Origin: Bdellovibrio bacteriovorus str. Tiberius
GTDB taxonomy: Bacteria; Bdellovibrionota; Bdellovibrionia; Bdellovibrionales; Bdellovibrionaceae
Assembly: GCF_000317895.1 (NCBI RefSeq)
Contig: NC_019567.1
Coordinates: 2,666,001-2,730,000 of the forward strand
Direction: 5' to 3'
Length of the DNA stretch: 64,000 nucleotides
Shown here: one piece after another, positions 33,984-42,906 of the stretch
Layout: every line of letters starts with the position of its first letter
Numbering within the stretch: the stretch's first letter is position 1
Position numbers and translations under genes: made by a program
The notes under the pieces: model-generated
What the model was told of the DNA's origin: nothing
The model's input: the letters and a program-made list of their open reading frames with translations, nothing else
The model's database searches: none

Positions 33984-35740
33984 GCTTAAACAACAAGAAA
34001 ACCCAGAAGATTGCAGCCGACCTACTGCCAGTCCGCCTGTCGCAGGCGCGCGGCGATGGTACTTTGGATTTGCTGATCACGAATGTGCAGATGCTCGATG
34101 TGATCACGGGTGACATCTATCCGACCTGCATTGCCATTGGTGGCGAACATATCGTCGGCGTGGGCATGGAATATCAAAGCCAGTCCGCCCGCCGCATCTG
34201 GAATGCAGAAGGTGCTTTTGTGACCCCGGGCTTTATTGACGGTCACTTGCATATTGAATCCTCGATGATGTCGCCTTTTGAATTTGAAAAAGCGACATTG
34301 CCATTGGGAACCACCACAGCGATCTGTGATCCGCACGAAATCACCAACGTACTGGGCGGCAAAGGCTTTAGCTGGTTCTTGCGTTCTTCCGAACTGATGC
34401 ACCAGAATCTTTTTGTACAGATGTCTTCCTGTGTTCCGGCCCTTCCGGGTTTTGAAACCACGGGCAGTGATTTCCCCCTGGAAGAAATGAAATCCTTCAA
34501 GGATCATCCGTCCGTTTTGGGTCTGGCGGAAATGATGAACTTCCCGGGCGTGATTCATGCCGATAGGGATGTTCTGGCTAAAATTGAAGCCTTTGATGAT
34601 CTGAACATGGATGGCCATGCACCCCTTTTGCGCGGCAAAGCCTTAAATGCTTACCTGCTGGCGGGAATTCAAAACTGCCACGAAACGGTGACTTTGGAAG
34701 AAGGCCGCGAAAAACTGCAAAAAGGCATGGGCCTGATCATTCGTGAAGGCAGCGTTGCAAAGAACCTGCGCACCCTGGCTCCGCTGGTGAATGAGTTCTC
34801 GTCACCACAATGCCTGCTTTGCACAGATGATCGCAATCCTTTTGAAATTGCGCACGAAGGTCACATCAACTACCTGATCAAAGAACTGATCAACAAACAC
34901 GGCGTGGCCGTGCATGTGGCGTACCGTCTGGCGACTTATTCCGCCGCGCGCCACTTTGGTCTGAAACGTCTGGGACTGGTGGCTCCGGGCAAGAAGGCCG
35001 ATCTGGTCTTCTTGAAGGACTTGAAAGCTGTCGACATTCAAGAAGTGATGATCGGTGGTAAGTTTGTTTCTGAATTAAAACTTCAGGATTCATTGCAGGA
35101 AAAACTGCAGACGTCCCAACCGCCTCTTGAAAACACCATGAAGCGCGCGCCGTTGACGGAAAAAGAACTGACTCTGAATCTGCTGCCGGGTGTTTACAAC
35201 GTGATTGAAATCGTGCCTCACGAAATCATCACTCAACATCTGACCGTTGCTTTTGACGGAAAGAACTTTGCTGAAAGCGATGTTCTTTACATGGCCAACA
35301 TCGAACGTTATGGCAAAGGTTTGCCTCCGGCTCTGGGCCTTGTAAAAGGCATGGGGCTAAAAAGCGGTGCCTTGGCCAGCTCGGTGGCCCACGATTCACA
35401 CAATATCATGGTCATCGGCACCAATCCGGCAGATATGGTCCTTGCTGTGAATACTTTGATCAAAACTGGTGGCGGCTTTGCCGTGGCTGATCAGGGTGAA
35501 ATCAAAGCTTTGGTGGAACTGCCGATCGCAGGTCTTCTAAGTCTAAAGAGCGCTGAAGAAATCAAAGATGGTATCGCGGACCTTAAAACTGCCTTCCGAT
35601 CCTTGGGAGTCCATTTAGATGAGCCGTTTATCCAAATGGCGTTCCTGGCTTTGCCAGTGATTCCGACATTGAAGTTGACCGATCGTGGGTTGGTGAATGT
35701 CACAAACTTCAGCTTCATTCCATTGCAAGTTGAGGCTTAG
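33980..35740 (+). CDS. ade: Adenine deaminase
   Basis: 586 residues. Amidohydrolase motifs in order: GFIDGHLHIESSM near 82, ICDPHEITNVLG, DGHAPLLRG near 212, LCTDDRNP near 278, and a long C-terminal domain typical of bacterial Ade (VAHDSHNIMVIG). It converts adenine to hypoxanthine, the substrate of the XDH encoded upstream, so the operon forms an adenine to urate route. A strong terminator follows. Confidence 0.93.
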   Translation: MSLNNKKTQKIAADLLPVRLSQARGDGTLDLLITNVQMLDVITGDIYPTCIAIGGEHIVGVGMEYQSQSARRIWNAEGAFVTPGFIDGHLHIESSMMSPFEFEKATLPLGTTTAICDPHEITNVLGGKGFSWFLRSSELMHQNLFVQMSSCVPALPGFETTGSDFPLEEMKSFKDHPSVLGLAEMMNFPGVIHADRDVLAKIEAFDDLNMDGHAPLLRGKALNAYLLAGIQNCHETVTLEEGREKLQKGMGLIIREGSVAKNLRTLAPLVNEFSSPQCLLCTDDRNPFEIAHEGHINYLIKELINKHGVAVHVAYRLATYSAARHFGLKRLGLVAPGKKADLVFLKDLKAVDIQEVMIGGKFVSELKLQDSLQEKLQTSQPPLENTMKRAPLTEKELTLNLLPGVYNVIEIVPHEIITQHLTVAFDGKNFAESDVLYMANIERYGKGLPPALGLVKGMGLKSGALASSVAHDSHNIMVIGTNPADMVLAVNTLIKTGGGFAVADQGEIKALVELPIAGLLSLKSAEEIKDGIADLKTAFRSLGVHLDEPFIQMAFLALPVIPTLKLTDRGLVNVTNFSFIPLQVEA

Positions 35741-35759
35741 GTCCTTGAAGCAATTACTC

Positions 35760-35791
35760 AAAAGCCCCTTTCTGACAGAACGGGGCTTTTT
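35760..35791 (+). terminator. Rho-independent terminator of the xdh-ade operon
   Basis: AAAAGCCCC pairs with GGGGCTTTT around an inner TTCTG-A-CAGAA stem, ending in a T run. It lies 19 bases after the ade stop. Confidence 0.92.
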
Positions 35792-35853
35792 CTTCTCGAC
35801 AGTCCAGCAAATTCCGTGATTCATTCGGGGTGATTTCTTATCAGGAGGTCATC

Positions 35854-36837
35854 ATGTTTGAAACATTATGCGCGATGCTTGTGCCCTTTTGCATTCAAGC
35901 TTCGGATCCTGCAACCGACAGCTTAAAAAGTTACAATATTGATCCCAACAGCATCACCATTTCCGGTGTTTCCTCGGGCGGCTTTATGGCCGTGCAGATG
36001 GATGTGGCGTATTCGTCGGTGTTTTCCGGGGCCGGGGCCGTTGCGGGTGGTATTTACTGGTGTTCTGAAGGCGAATCCAAAAAAGCCCAGTCCCAGTGCA
36101 TGGGAAATCCTGACAAGATCGACAGCCGCCTGATGATTGAAAAGGCGCTTGAGCTTTCTTCCCAAGGCGCGATTGATTCCCTCGAAAACCTCAAAGATCA
36201 CCGCATCTATATTTTCGCCAGCCCCAAAGATTCCGTGGTGAAGCTTGGCAATAGCGACAAGCTGATCGAATTTTACGAAAGCTTTGTTCCTAAAAATCAA
36301 ATTCATCGCGTGACCCCTCCGGAAACCGCTCACGGCTTCCCGACTCTGTCCAGTGGTGGCCCCTGTTCCATGGCGGCCCTGCCGTGGCTTTTGAAATGCA
36401 ACTTTGATACGGCCGGTGACATTCTGTCGCATATGTATACGGATTTAAAACCGCGCGGGACAGCCGTGGTGGAAAATCTGCACAAGTTTCAACAGACAGA
36501 TTTTGGGGACAGCAAGACACCGCTTTATCGCGATGGCTGGATCTATGTGCCCGAAGCTTGCGAAAAACGAGCTTCCTGCAAGTTGCACGTGGCCTTGCAT
36601 GGCTGTCAGATGAATCCGGATTTTATTCAAGACAAGTTTGCCACACAGGCTGGATACAATGACTGGGCTGAAAGCAATAACATCGTTGTGCTGTATCCGC
36701 AGTCGGCCCGCGACAGCCGCGGAAATCCTTATGCATGCTGGGATTGGTTTGGCTTCACCGGACCTGATTACGTCAGTAAATCCGGTGCACAGATGTCGGC
36801 TCTGATGAAAATGATCGAGCGCGTGCGCGGACTTTAA
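35854..36837 (+). CDS. Poly(3-hydroxybutyrate) depolymerase-like esterase
   Basis: 327 residues. A weak signal-like N-terminus precedes an alpha/beta hydrolase: nucleophile GVSSGGFMA near residue 39, LHVALHGCQMNPD near 249, and YACWDWFG near 297, features of the PHB depolymerase family. It may hydrolyse stored prey polyester. AGGAGG precedes the ATG at 35854. Its stop codon overlaps the 3' end of the convergent globin gene by 4 bases. Confidence 0.82.
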   Translation: MFETLCAMLVPFCIQASDPATDSLKSYNIDPNSITISGVSSGGFMAVQMDVAYSSVFSGAGAVAGGIYWCSEGESKKAQSQCMGNPDKIDSRLMIEKALELSSQGAIDSLENLKDHRIYIFASPKDSVVKLGNSDKLIEFYESFVPKNQIHRVTPPETAHGFPTLSSGGPCSMAALPWLLKCNFDTAGDILSHMYTDLKPRGTAVVENLHKFQQTDFGDSKTPLYRDGWIYVPEACEKRASCKLHVALHGCQMNPDFIQDKFATQAGYNDWAESNNIVVLYPQSARDSRGNPYACWDWFGFTGPDYVSKSGAQMSALMKMIERVRGL

Positions 36838-37247
36838 TCCGCGCTTTCCGGGAACTCGGGTTCTTCCACGTTTCTCATATGATCTGCCAGGCGCAGCAGG
36901 GAATGCAACAGTTCGCTGCGCAGTGGTTCTGCAATTTGCAGTTCATCAAATGCCTGCACCATGCATATCATCCACTGATCGCGCTCGGACTTTCCGATCT
37001 TGAACGGAAAATGGCGCATACGCAGTCTTGGATGCCCGTATTTTTCCACGAACAATCCCGGGCCCCCCAGCCAGCCGGACAAAAACATAAACAGCTTTTC
37101 CTCGGACCCTTGCAGGTTCCCCGGATGCATGTCGCGAATGCCTTTGGCTTCAGGAAGGTTGTTCATGATCTCATAGAATCTTTTGCACAGTTGGCGCAGG
37201 ACCTGTTCGCCACCCAGCAATTCGTAGGGTTTTTTCTCTTCAGACAT
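36834..37247 (-). CDS. Group II truncated haemoglobin
   Basis: 137 residues. YGHPRLRMRHFPFKIG contains the proximal (F8) His, and the following ERDQW carries the Trp (G8) typical of group II truncated globins. A C-terminal acidic extension is present. These haem proteins bind O2 and NO, fitting the NO-related genes at the left end of the window, although not adjacent. Single gene, convergent with the esterase. Confidence 0.9.
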   Translation of the reverse strand: MSEEKKPYELLGGEQVLRQLCKRFYEIMNNLPEAKGIRDMHPGNLQGSEEKLFMFLSGWLGGPGLFVEKYGHPRLRMRHFPFKIGKSERDQWMICMVQAFDELQIAEPLRSELLHSLLRLADHMRNVEEPEFPESAD

Positions 37248-37386
37248 TACAAGAACTTACTACTCCCGGACCAAAGTGGCAACTTGCTTCAAGTTGAGAC
37301 ATCTTGAGACTTAATTGAGCGCGAGATTTCTTCAGATTCCCTGTGAAAAAGCCGATAAATTCGTACACGCCGTGGAGTCTAAGTTC

Positions 37387-40215
37387 ATGAAAAAATTAAA
37401 TATTCAGCACGTCACTTCGATCCTTTCCATGCTCTTCTTTTTGAGCGCCTGTGATCGTATGGCTGTGGAAGACAGCAAAGTTTCTTTGAAGCTTCCCAAA
37501 ACAGTTTCCGGAAAAGCCGGTGCCCAATCCGTTTCAACACTGAAGCATATTGCCGTGCAAGTCACCGCTGCGGATATGGCCGAACCCGTGACTTTGATTT
37601 TGGATTCCCACGACAGTCAGGCACTTCCCTCTGAAGTGACCCTGGAAATCCCATCTGGCAATAACCGTCTGATTCAAGTGCTTGCGGCGTACGGCACCGG
37701 AAGCAACGACGACAATGCGATCATCTACTATGGCGATGTGACAAAAACTTTGATCGGTGGAACTGATACTGCGGATGTGCCGTTGGATAATCTAAGCGGC
37801 ACTCTGCCTGAAGAGGAAGGTCGCATTTACGGCCGTTATCTGACGGCTGCGAATCAGGGGCCGTCCGGCGAATTAAAAATGGTGTACCGCCCTGCTGGCA
37901 AACCCGGCATCGTGGTGGACCGCCGCTTCATTCTGGGTGGCTGGTTTGAAGCCACCGTTTTCAAAAATGTGGCTGTCGACTATGTTCTGCCTGATGGATC
38001 TCTGCTGGGAAATCAGTGGACTGTTGAGTCCCTGCCGGTTTCCAAACACCTGCTGCGCCTTCGCATGCCCGCCCATTCAGAAAGAAAATGGGAAAACAAC
38101 ACGAACAACTGGCGTGACCGCGGGGTTGAAAACAAATTTCTTGGATTCTTCGCCGCGCAAACATCGCTGTTGGATGATAAAAAAGTCTGCTCATTCAGCA
38201 AAACCAGCAAGAACAATGGTGATGTCTATTTCGGCAACAAGTACCTTGGCCCATCAATCCTGAATGTAATGCCAATTAAGGCTTTCTTTACCGGCACAAC
38301 ACCGCAGACTTCTGCAAACTTTGCTTCAATCATCGGGGGCATGGATATCAGCGCCTGCTCCACCCTGCCGTTAACAGAGGAATTCAGCCGTTATCTTGTT
38401 CTGGACAACTCCAATTATGGCAATGAATTGTGGGAATCGTTCGAAGGCCTTTCCGGTTATCGCGGCGGACAGGCCGCTTTCAGGGAAAAATCAATGGATG
38501 GTTTGACGACCTATCGTAACACCGTCAAGCAGGGGGCAAATTCCAACGGCCCTTACTTCGAGGTTTCGCTTTTGCCAGGCCTGAAAGATTCGATTACCAG
38601 CTACCAAATTTACAAAGCCACTCAAGGTAGTTATGCCCCGATGGGTTATGACAACCGTTGTGAGCCCTCTGAACTGTCCAAACAAGGCTGGATACTTCTC
38701 AGAACAAATGCCCTGCCGGCGGGGGCCGGTGACTTCGTCCGCTTCACGCCTGGTAACATTGGCTTCACTCTGGATCCATACACCAGTTATATGCTATGCC
38801 TGAGCAAAAACAATATCCCCTTAGGTTCGCAGATTCCGTTCGGCAGTTGGGCCTTTACTGCGTCCCCACCTGAAGGCATGAATCTGATCCTGGCGGGGAA
38901 TCAGTTCAATCAAAGCTCTCAGCCAGTGGTTCATGAATGCCGTCGTATCGAAGTGGCTCTGACCACCCCTCAGGGGAACATCGTGAATGCCAACGGGGTC
39001 ACAGCGACTCTCAGCGCACAAGGCCAAGCTGTACTTTACACGGATGCCACCTGCAGCACTACGGCCGCCTCTTCATTAAGTATTTCATTGCCGGCTGGAA
39101 CTCACTTCACCTCGGTCTACACTAAAAGTGCCACGCCCCTTTTATATAATGTCAGTATCGACAGCAACAGCGCAGGACTGAATCTGCCGCCGCCACTGCC
39201 TTTTTCAGTGGTGGATGCTCCAACAACTGTCAGCCACCTGGACATGGTGATGAATTCCTCCCAATGGTATTCAGGCACCCCTGCAGAAATGAAACTTTTC
39301 AAAAACGGATGTTTCCCAATGATGGTGCGCCTGACCAACGCCGGACTGTCCGTAGATACTTCAGGGACGGTGAATTTCGCCTGGTATAAACTGGATGGCA
39401 CCACCGCCTACACTCCACCCACTGGCACTCGCCTGGTGAACAACTGCACCAGCAAATCCCCGATAAGCCAGCTTTCATATAGTAACTCGGCCATTGCAGA
39501 ATTCGCCATCGAAGTCGGCGCTGAAATACCTGCGAATGCCTCTTTGAAAGCCGATGGCTTCGGATTTTCTGCAAAGATTGCCGTCAACAATTCTCCACTG
39601 GTGCACCATTTGGCGATCCGCCTTGCGGGTGGTTCCACTTCAACTCCGGCTGTTGGATCCTGTCAGGCTGTGGAATTTGTCGCCAAAAATGCATCTGATC
39701 AGGATGTCGCCGTTCCTGCCGGACAAGTTGTAAGCTTTATACCGACAACGATATACTATCCCGGCAGCTCTGGAACTCTGGTCGAGTTCTTTGACAGCAG
39801 CAGTTGCAGCTACAACTCAAATAACTACGGCATTGCTGCCGGTGAAAGTGTCAAGACCATATACATGAAGGCAAAAAGCCCTCAAATGGCGGAAATCACC
39901 TATCAGTCCGAACACACCGAACGCACTCATGGCTACAACTCGGATTTGATCAGCAAGCTGACCATCAATCCGGTGGTGCTGCCTTTGCTTGTTCCGGTAC
40001 CGGATCCAGTCGTTTTGGTTGGTAACACCGTCACACTTTACGTCCAGGGTGGTGTGCCCCCGTACTCGATTCAAAAGATCTCAGGTGCGGCAAGCCATTA
40101 CTACTCGGAATACGGCAGCACGCTCAATGTCACAGCCGAAGGAATTGGAGCCATTCAGCTGTCAGTTACGGACAGTATGGGAATTGTTTATTTAGTTAAC
40201 TTAACAGGGCAATAA
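37387..40215 (+). CDS. Large surface lipoprotein, CDR-type N-terminus
   Basis: 942 residues with lipobox FLSAC (Cys near 22) followed by DRM. No enzyme motifs; the body is beta-rich with repeated domain-like segments each containing paired cysteines, suggesting tandem Ig-like domains, and a final VLVGNTVTLYVQGGVPPYS region that resembles an Ig-like (big) domain. The N-terminus resembles that of the RCC1-type lipoprotein at 46113. ATG at 37387 follows GGAG; an upstream in-frame ATG (37315) opens a nonhydrophobic extension and is rejected. GCCGATAA, the FliA -10 sequence, lies at 37351. Operon with the following cyclase (13-base gap). Confidence 0.75.
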   Translation: MKKLNIQHVTSILSMLFFLSACDRMAVEDSKVSLKLPKTVSGKAGAQSVSTLKHIAVQVTAADMAEPVTLILDSHDSQALPSEVTLEIPSGNNRLIQVLAAYGTGSNDDNAIIYYGDVTKTLIGGTDTADVPLDNLSGTLPEEEGRIYGRYLTAANQGPSGELKMVYRPAGKPGIVVDRRFILGGWFEATVFKNVAVDYVLPDGSLLGNQWTVESLPVSKHLLRLRMPAHSERKWENNTNNWRDRGVENKFLGFFAAQTSLLDDKKVCSFSKTSKNNGDVYFGNKYLGPSILNVMPIKAFFTGTTPQTSANFASIIGGMDISACSTLPLTEEFSRYLVLDNSNYGNELWESFEGLSGYRGGQAAFREKSMDGLTTYRNTVKQGANSNGPYFEVSLLPGLKDSITSYQIYKATQGSYAPMGYDNRCEPSELSKQGWILLRTNALPAGAGDFVRFTPGNIGFTLDPYTSYMLCLSKNNIPLGSQIPFGSWAFTASPPEGMNLILAGNQFNQSSQPVVHECRRIEVALTTPQGNIVNANGVTATLSAQGQAVLYTDATCSTTAASSLSISLPAGTHFTSVYTKSATPLLYNVSIDSNSAGLNLPPPLPFSVVDAPTTVSHLDMVMNSSQWYSGTPAEMKLFKNGCFPMMVRLTNAGLSVDTSGTVNFAWYKLDGTTAYTPPTGTRLVNNCTSKSPISQLSYSNSAIAEFAIEVGAEIPANASLKADGFGFSAKIAVNNSPLVHHLAIRLAGGSTSTPAVGSCQAVEFVAKNASDQDVAVPAGQVVSFIPTTIYYPGSSGTLVEFFDSSSCSYNSNNYGIAAGESVKTIYMKAKSPQMAEITYQSEHTERTHGYNSDLISKLTINPVVLPLLVPVPDPVVLVGNTVTLYVQGGVPPYSIQKISGAASHYYSEYGSTLNVTAEGIGAIQLSVTDSMGIVYLVNLTGQ

Positions 40216-40228
40216 AAGAATACGCAGC

Positions 40229-42874
40229 ATGAAAACAGAAAAGATCAGCATCCTGATTGGCATCACCGTGTCGGCGCTTTTTATGTGGTTTGGATTCCAC
40301 TATTTCAAATATGTGGACACCCCGGCGATTCAGCGCCCCTACAGCCCTTTCCTAGAGGGAATTGAGGTTCTGGACCTGCGCTTTAACGACATCAAATACA
40401 AAATCCGTCCGCCTTCACAAAGTCAGGCCCCAGTGGCCCTGATCGCGATTGACGACGCATCAGTGCGCGAAATCGGCCGTTTCCCGTGGAGCCGCGAAAT
40501 GGTCGCGGAGATGACTGACAATCTGTTAAAGCTAGGTGCGAAATCCGTCAGCTTCGATGTCATCTTTGCGGAACCTGAAACATCCAACCCACAAGCGGAC
40601 ACCGCTTTTGCCAAGGTCATCGCTGACAATCCGGATCGCATCGTTCTGGGTACTTTTAGTGAAAATCTGGTCGACTTCAAACCCCACCAGGATCTTTGTG
40701 TGGCAGAAGCATTCCTGGCCACCGGTGGCGACCAGCTGGTTAAAATCAATCCCAGCTTTGCCATTGATGAAGAAACTCACGCCATCGACGATCTGAATTG
40801 GGCGCCGCTGTTCAGCACCCTGTTTCAAACCATTCAGGATCGTGAACAAAATGACCTGCTAAAAAGCCTGGGTAAAAAATCCCCTGAAGAGCTTTCGACT
40901 TTTCAAAAGAACAATCTAAAAGCCCGTCAATCCATGGCGTTATTTGAATATTGTAAAACCTGGCTGACCAAGCACGACATCTTCCTGTCACCAGAAAATA
41001 TCGGTCAGGTGGAAACCCTTTATCATGACGTCGTGGCCGAAGCGCCAGATTTGAAAAATCTGAAATTCGAAGACCTGCGTTCACGTATTCGCAAATCATA
41101 TAAAACCCATCCGATCCCGCAGTATGGCGAATGGACGCCGAACACGCTGGAACTGCAAACACCCGCGAACTACACCTCAAGCTTCATTGCACAGCTGGAT
41201 GCCGATGGTTACGTTCGTCGCTATCCCCTGTTCTTCCGTTCAGGCCACAAATTGGGCACAAGCTTCATTCCTTCCATGGCCCTGCAAAGCTTTCTGCTAT
41301 CCGGCCCTTACCGTGCTGAACTGAAAATGGCCACGGCCAAAGACGGCGAAAAAAGTCTGGATCAATTTAATATCTATGACACCTCCAAAGAACCGGAAGT
41401 CAAAATCGCAAGTTACCCAGTGGATGGTTCTGGCCAATTATTGATCAACTACTATGGCCGTCAAATGTCTTTGCCTTATGTTTCCGCCAAAGAGCTGTTC
41501 AATGACGAACCGACCGTCAAAGTCACCACCAGTGTCATGAATCAGGAATCCAAGCAGCTTGTGATTGAAACCAAAGAATACGACAAGAAAGAATTCTTCA
41601 AGGATCGCAGCCTGATCGTGGGTGCCACTGCCGTGGGCCTTTACGACTTGCGAAACACGCCCTTGGAAGCCAACTATCCAGGACCTGAACTGCATCTGAC
41701 CATGCTGGCAAACCTTTTTGACAAACACTTCCTGAAACAGTGGAACCAAGAGGCCCAATGGCTTCCGGTGGTGCTGTTTGCGGGGGGGACCGCCTTGGCC
41801 GTCGCCTGGGCTTTGCTGGGATCACTGTCATCCCTTCTGGGCTTTGTCGTCTTCATCCTTGCCCTGGGGGCCTTGGATCTATGGCTGTTTATCAAGAACA
41901 ACTTATTGGTTCATTCCTTCCTGATTTATGCCTGTGCCTTTGTGGGCTTTGGTGCGATTCAGGTCTTTAAGTACTTCACTGAAGAAAAGAAAAAGAAAGA
42001 ACTTAAATCGACCTTCTCTAAATACGTGTCTCCGGCGGTCGTGGATGAACTTTTAAAAGACGCCGCGAACTTGAAACTGGGAGGCCGTCGTGAGCGCATG
42101 ACGGCGTTCTTCTCGGACGTCCGTGGATTCACGACGATTTCAGAGAAACTGCCGCCCGAAGAACTGTCCCGCGTGCTGAATCTGTATCTGACACCGATGA
42201 CCGACATCGTCTTTAAGAACAGCGGAACTCTGGACAAATACATGGGTGACGCGATCATGGCCTTCTTTGGTGCCCCGGTAAAAGACCCGAATCATGCGGC
42301 CCACGCCTGCCGTTGTGCTTTGGAAAGCCTGGTAAAACTGAAAGAACTGCAAAAAGAGTTCTCGGACAAGGGACTTCCGCACATCGATATCGGGATTGGC
42401 ATCAACACCGGCGAAATGAGCGTGGGGAACATGGGCTCCAACATCGTTCAGAACTACACGGTGATGGGTGACTCGGTAAATCTGGCGTCCCGTCTTGAGG
42501 GAATTAACAAAGAATACGGCACTCGCATAGTGATTAGTGAATTCACGTACAAAGACGTCAAAGACACCTTCACTGCCCGGGAAATCGACCGCGTGCGAGT
42601 CAAAGGAAAGCTTGAACCCGTGCGCATTTTTGAACTGGTGTGCGAGGGCACTGCCCAAGACAAAACCGCGGAATTAATGACATCGTTCCAGTCAGGATAT
42701 GAACTGTATCATCAAAAATGCTTTGCCGAAGCCAAAGAGGTCTTTGAAAAAGCCCAACGCAACTGGGGCTCGGAAGAACCCGTCAGTGAGCTTTATATCG
42801 AACGCTGTCAGGAGTATCTGGATTCACCACCACCGCAGGACTGGGATGGTGTTTACGTCATGAAAACAAAATAA
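40229..42874 (+). CDS. CHASE2-domain adenylate cyclase
   Basis: 881 residues. After one membrane helix, a CHASE2 sensor domain (APVALIAIDDASVREIGRFPWSR near 65) faces the periplasm, followed by about three helices (near 505-575) and a class III cyclase domain. Catalytic metals bind Asp630 (FSDVRGF) and Asp674 (YMGDAIM). Lys670 (LDKYMGD) and Asp748 (VMGDSVN) are the pair that selects ATP, so it should make cAMP. The C-terminus has TPR-like helices. It responds to an unknown periplasmic signal. A bidirectional terminator follows. Confidence 0.93.
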   Translation: MKTEKISILIGITVSALFMWFGFHYFKYVDTPAIQRPYSPFLEGIEVLDLRFNDIKYKIRPPSQSQAPVALIAIDDASVREIGRFPWSREMVAEMTDNLLKLGAKSVSFDVIFAEPETSNPQADTAFAKVIADNPDRIVLGTFSENLVDFKPHQDLCVAEAFLATGGDQLVKINPSFAIDEETHAIDDLNWAPLFSTLFQTIQDREQNDLLKSLGKKSPEELSTFQKNNLKARQSMALFEYCKTWLTKHDIFLSPENIGQVETLYHDVVAEAPDLKNLKFEDLRSRIRKSYKTHPIPQYGEWTPNTLELQTPANYTSSFIAQLDADGYVRRYPLFFRSGHKLGTSFIPSMALQSFLLSGPYRAELKMATAKDGEKSLDQFNIYDTSKEPEVKIASYPVDGSGQLLINYYGRQMSLPYVSAKELFNDEPTVKVTTSVMNQESKQLVIETKEYDKKEFFKDRSLIVGATAVGLYDLRNTPLEANYPGPELHLTMLANLFDKHFLKQWNQEAQWLPVVLFAGGTALAVAWALLGSLSSLLGFVVFILALGALDLWLFIKNNLLVHSFLIYACAFVGFGAIQVFKYFTEEKKKKELKSTFSKYVSPAVVDELLKDAANLKLGGRRERMTAFFSDVRGFTTISEKLPPEELSRVLNLYLTPMTDIVFKNSGTLDKYMGDAIMAFFGAPVKDPNHAAHACRCALESLVKLKELQKEFSDKGLPHIDIGIGINTGEMSVGNMGSNIVQNYTVMGDSVNLASRLEGINKEYGTRIVISEFTYKDVKDTFTAREIDRVRVKGKLEPVRIFELVCEGTAQDKTAELMTSFQSGYELYHQKCFAEAKEVFEKAQRNWGSEEPVSELYIERCQEYLDSPPPQDWDGVYVMKTK

Positions 42875-42901
42875 AAAAAGCCACCCTCGGGGTGGCTTTT
42901 T
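42873..42901. terminator. Bidirectional rho-independent terminator
   Basis: GCCACCC-TCG-GGGTGGC (42880-42896) has A's on the left and T's on the right. It ends the cyclase gene from the left and the TPR/beta-barrel gene from the right. Confidence 0.9.
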
Positions 42902-42906
42902 CGTTT

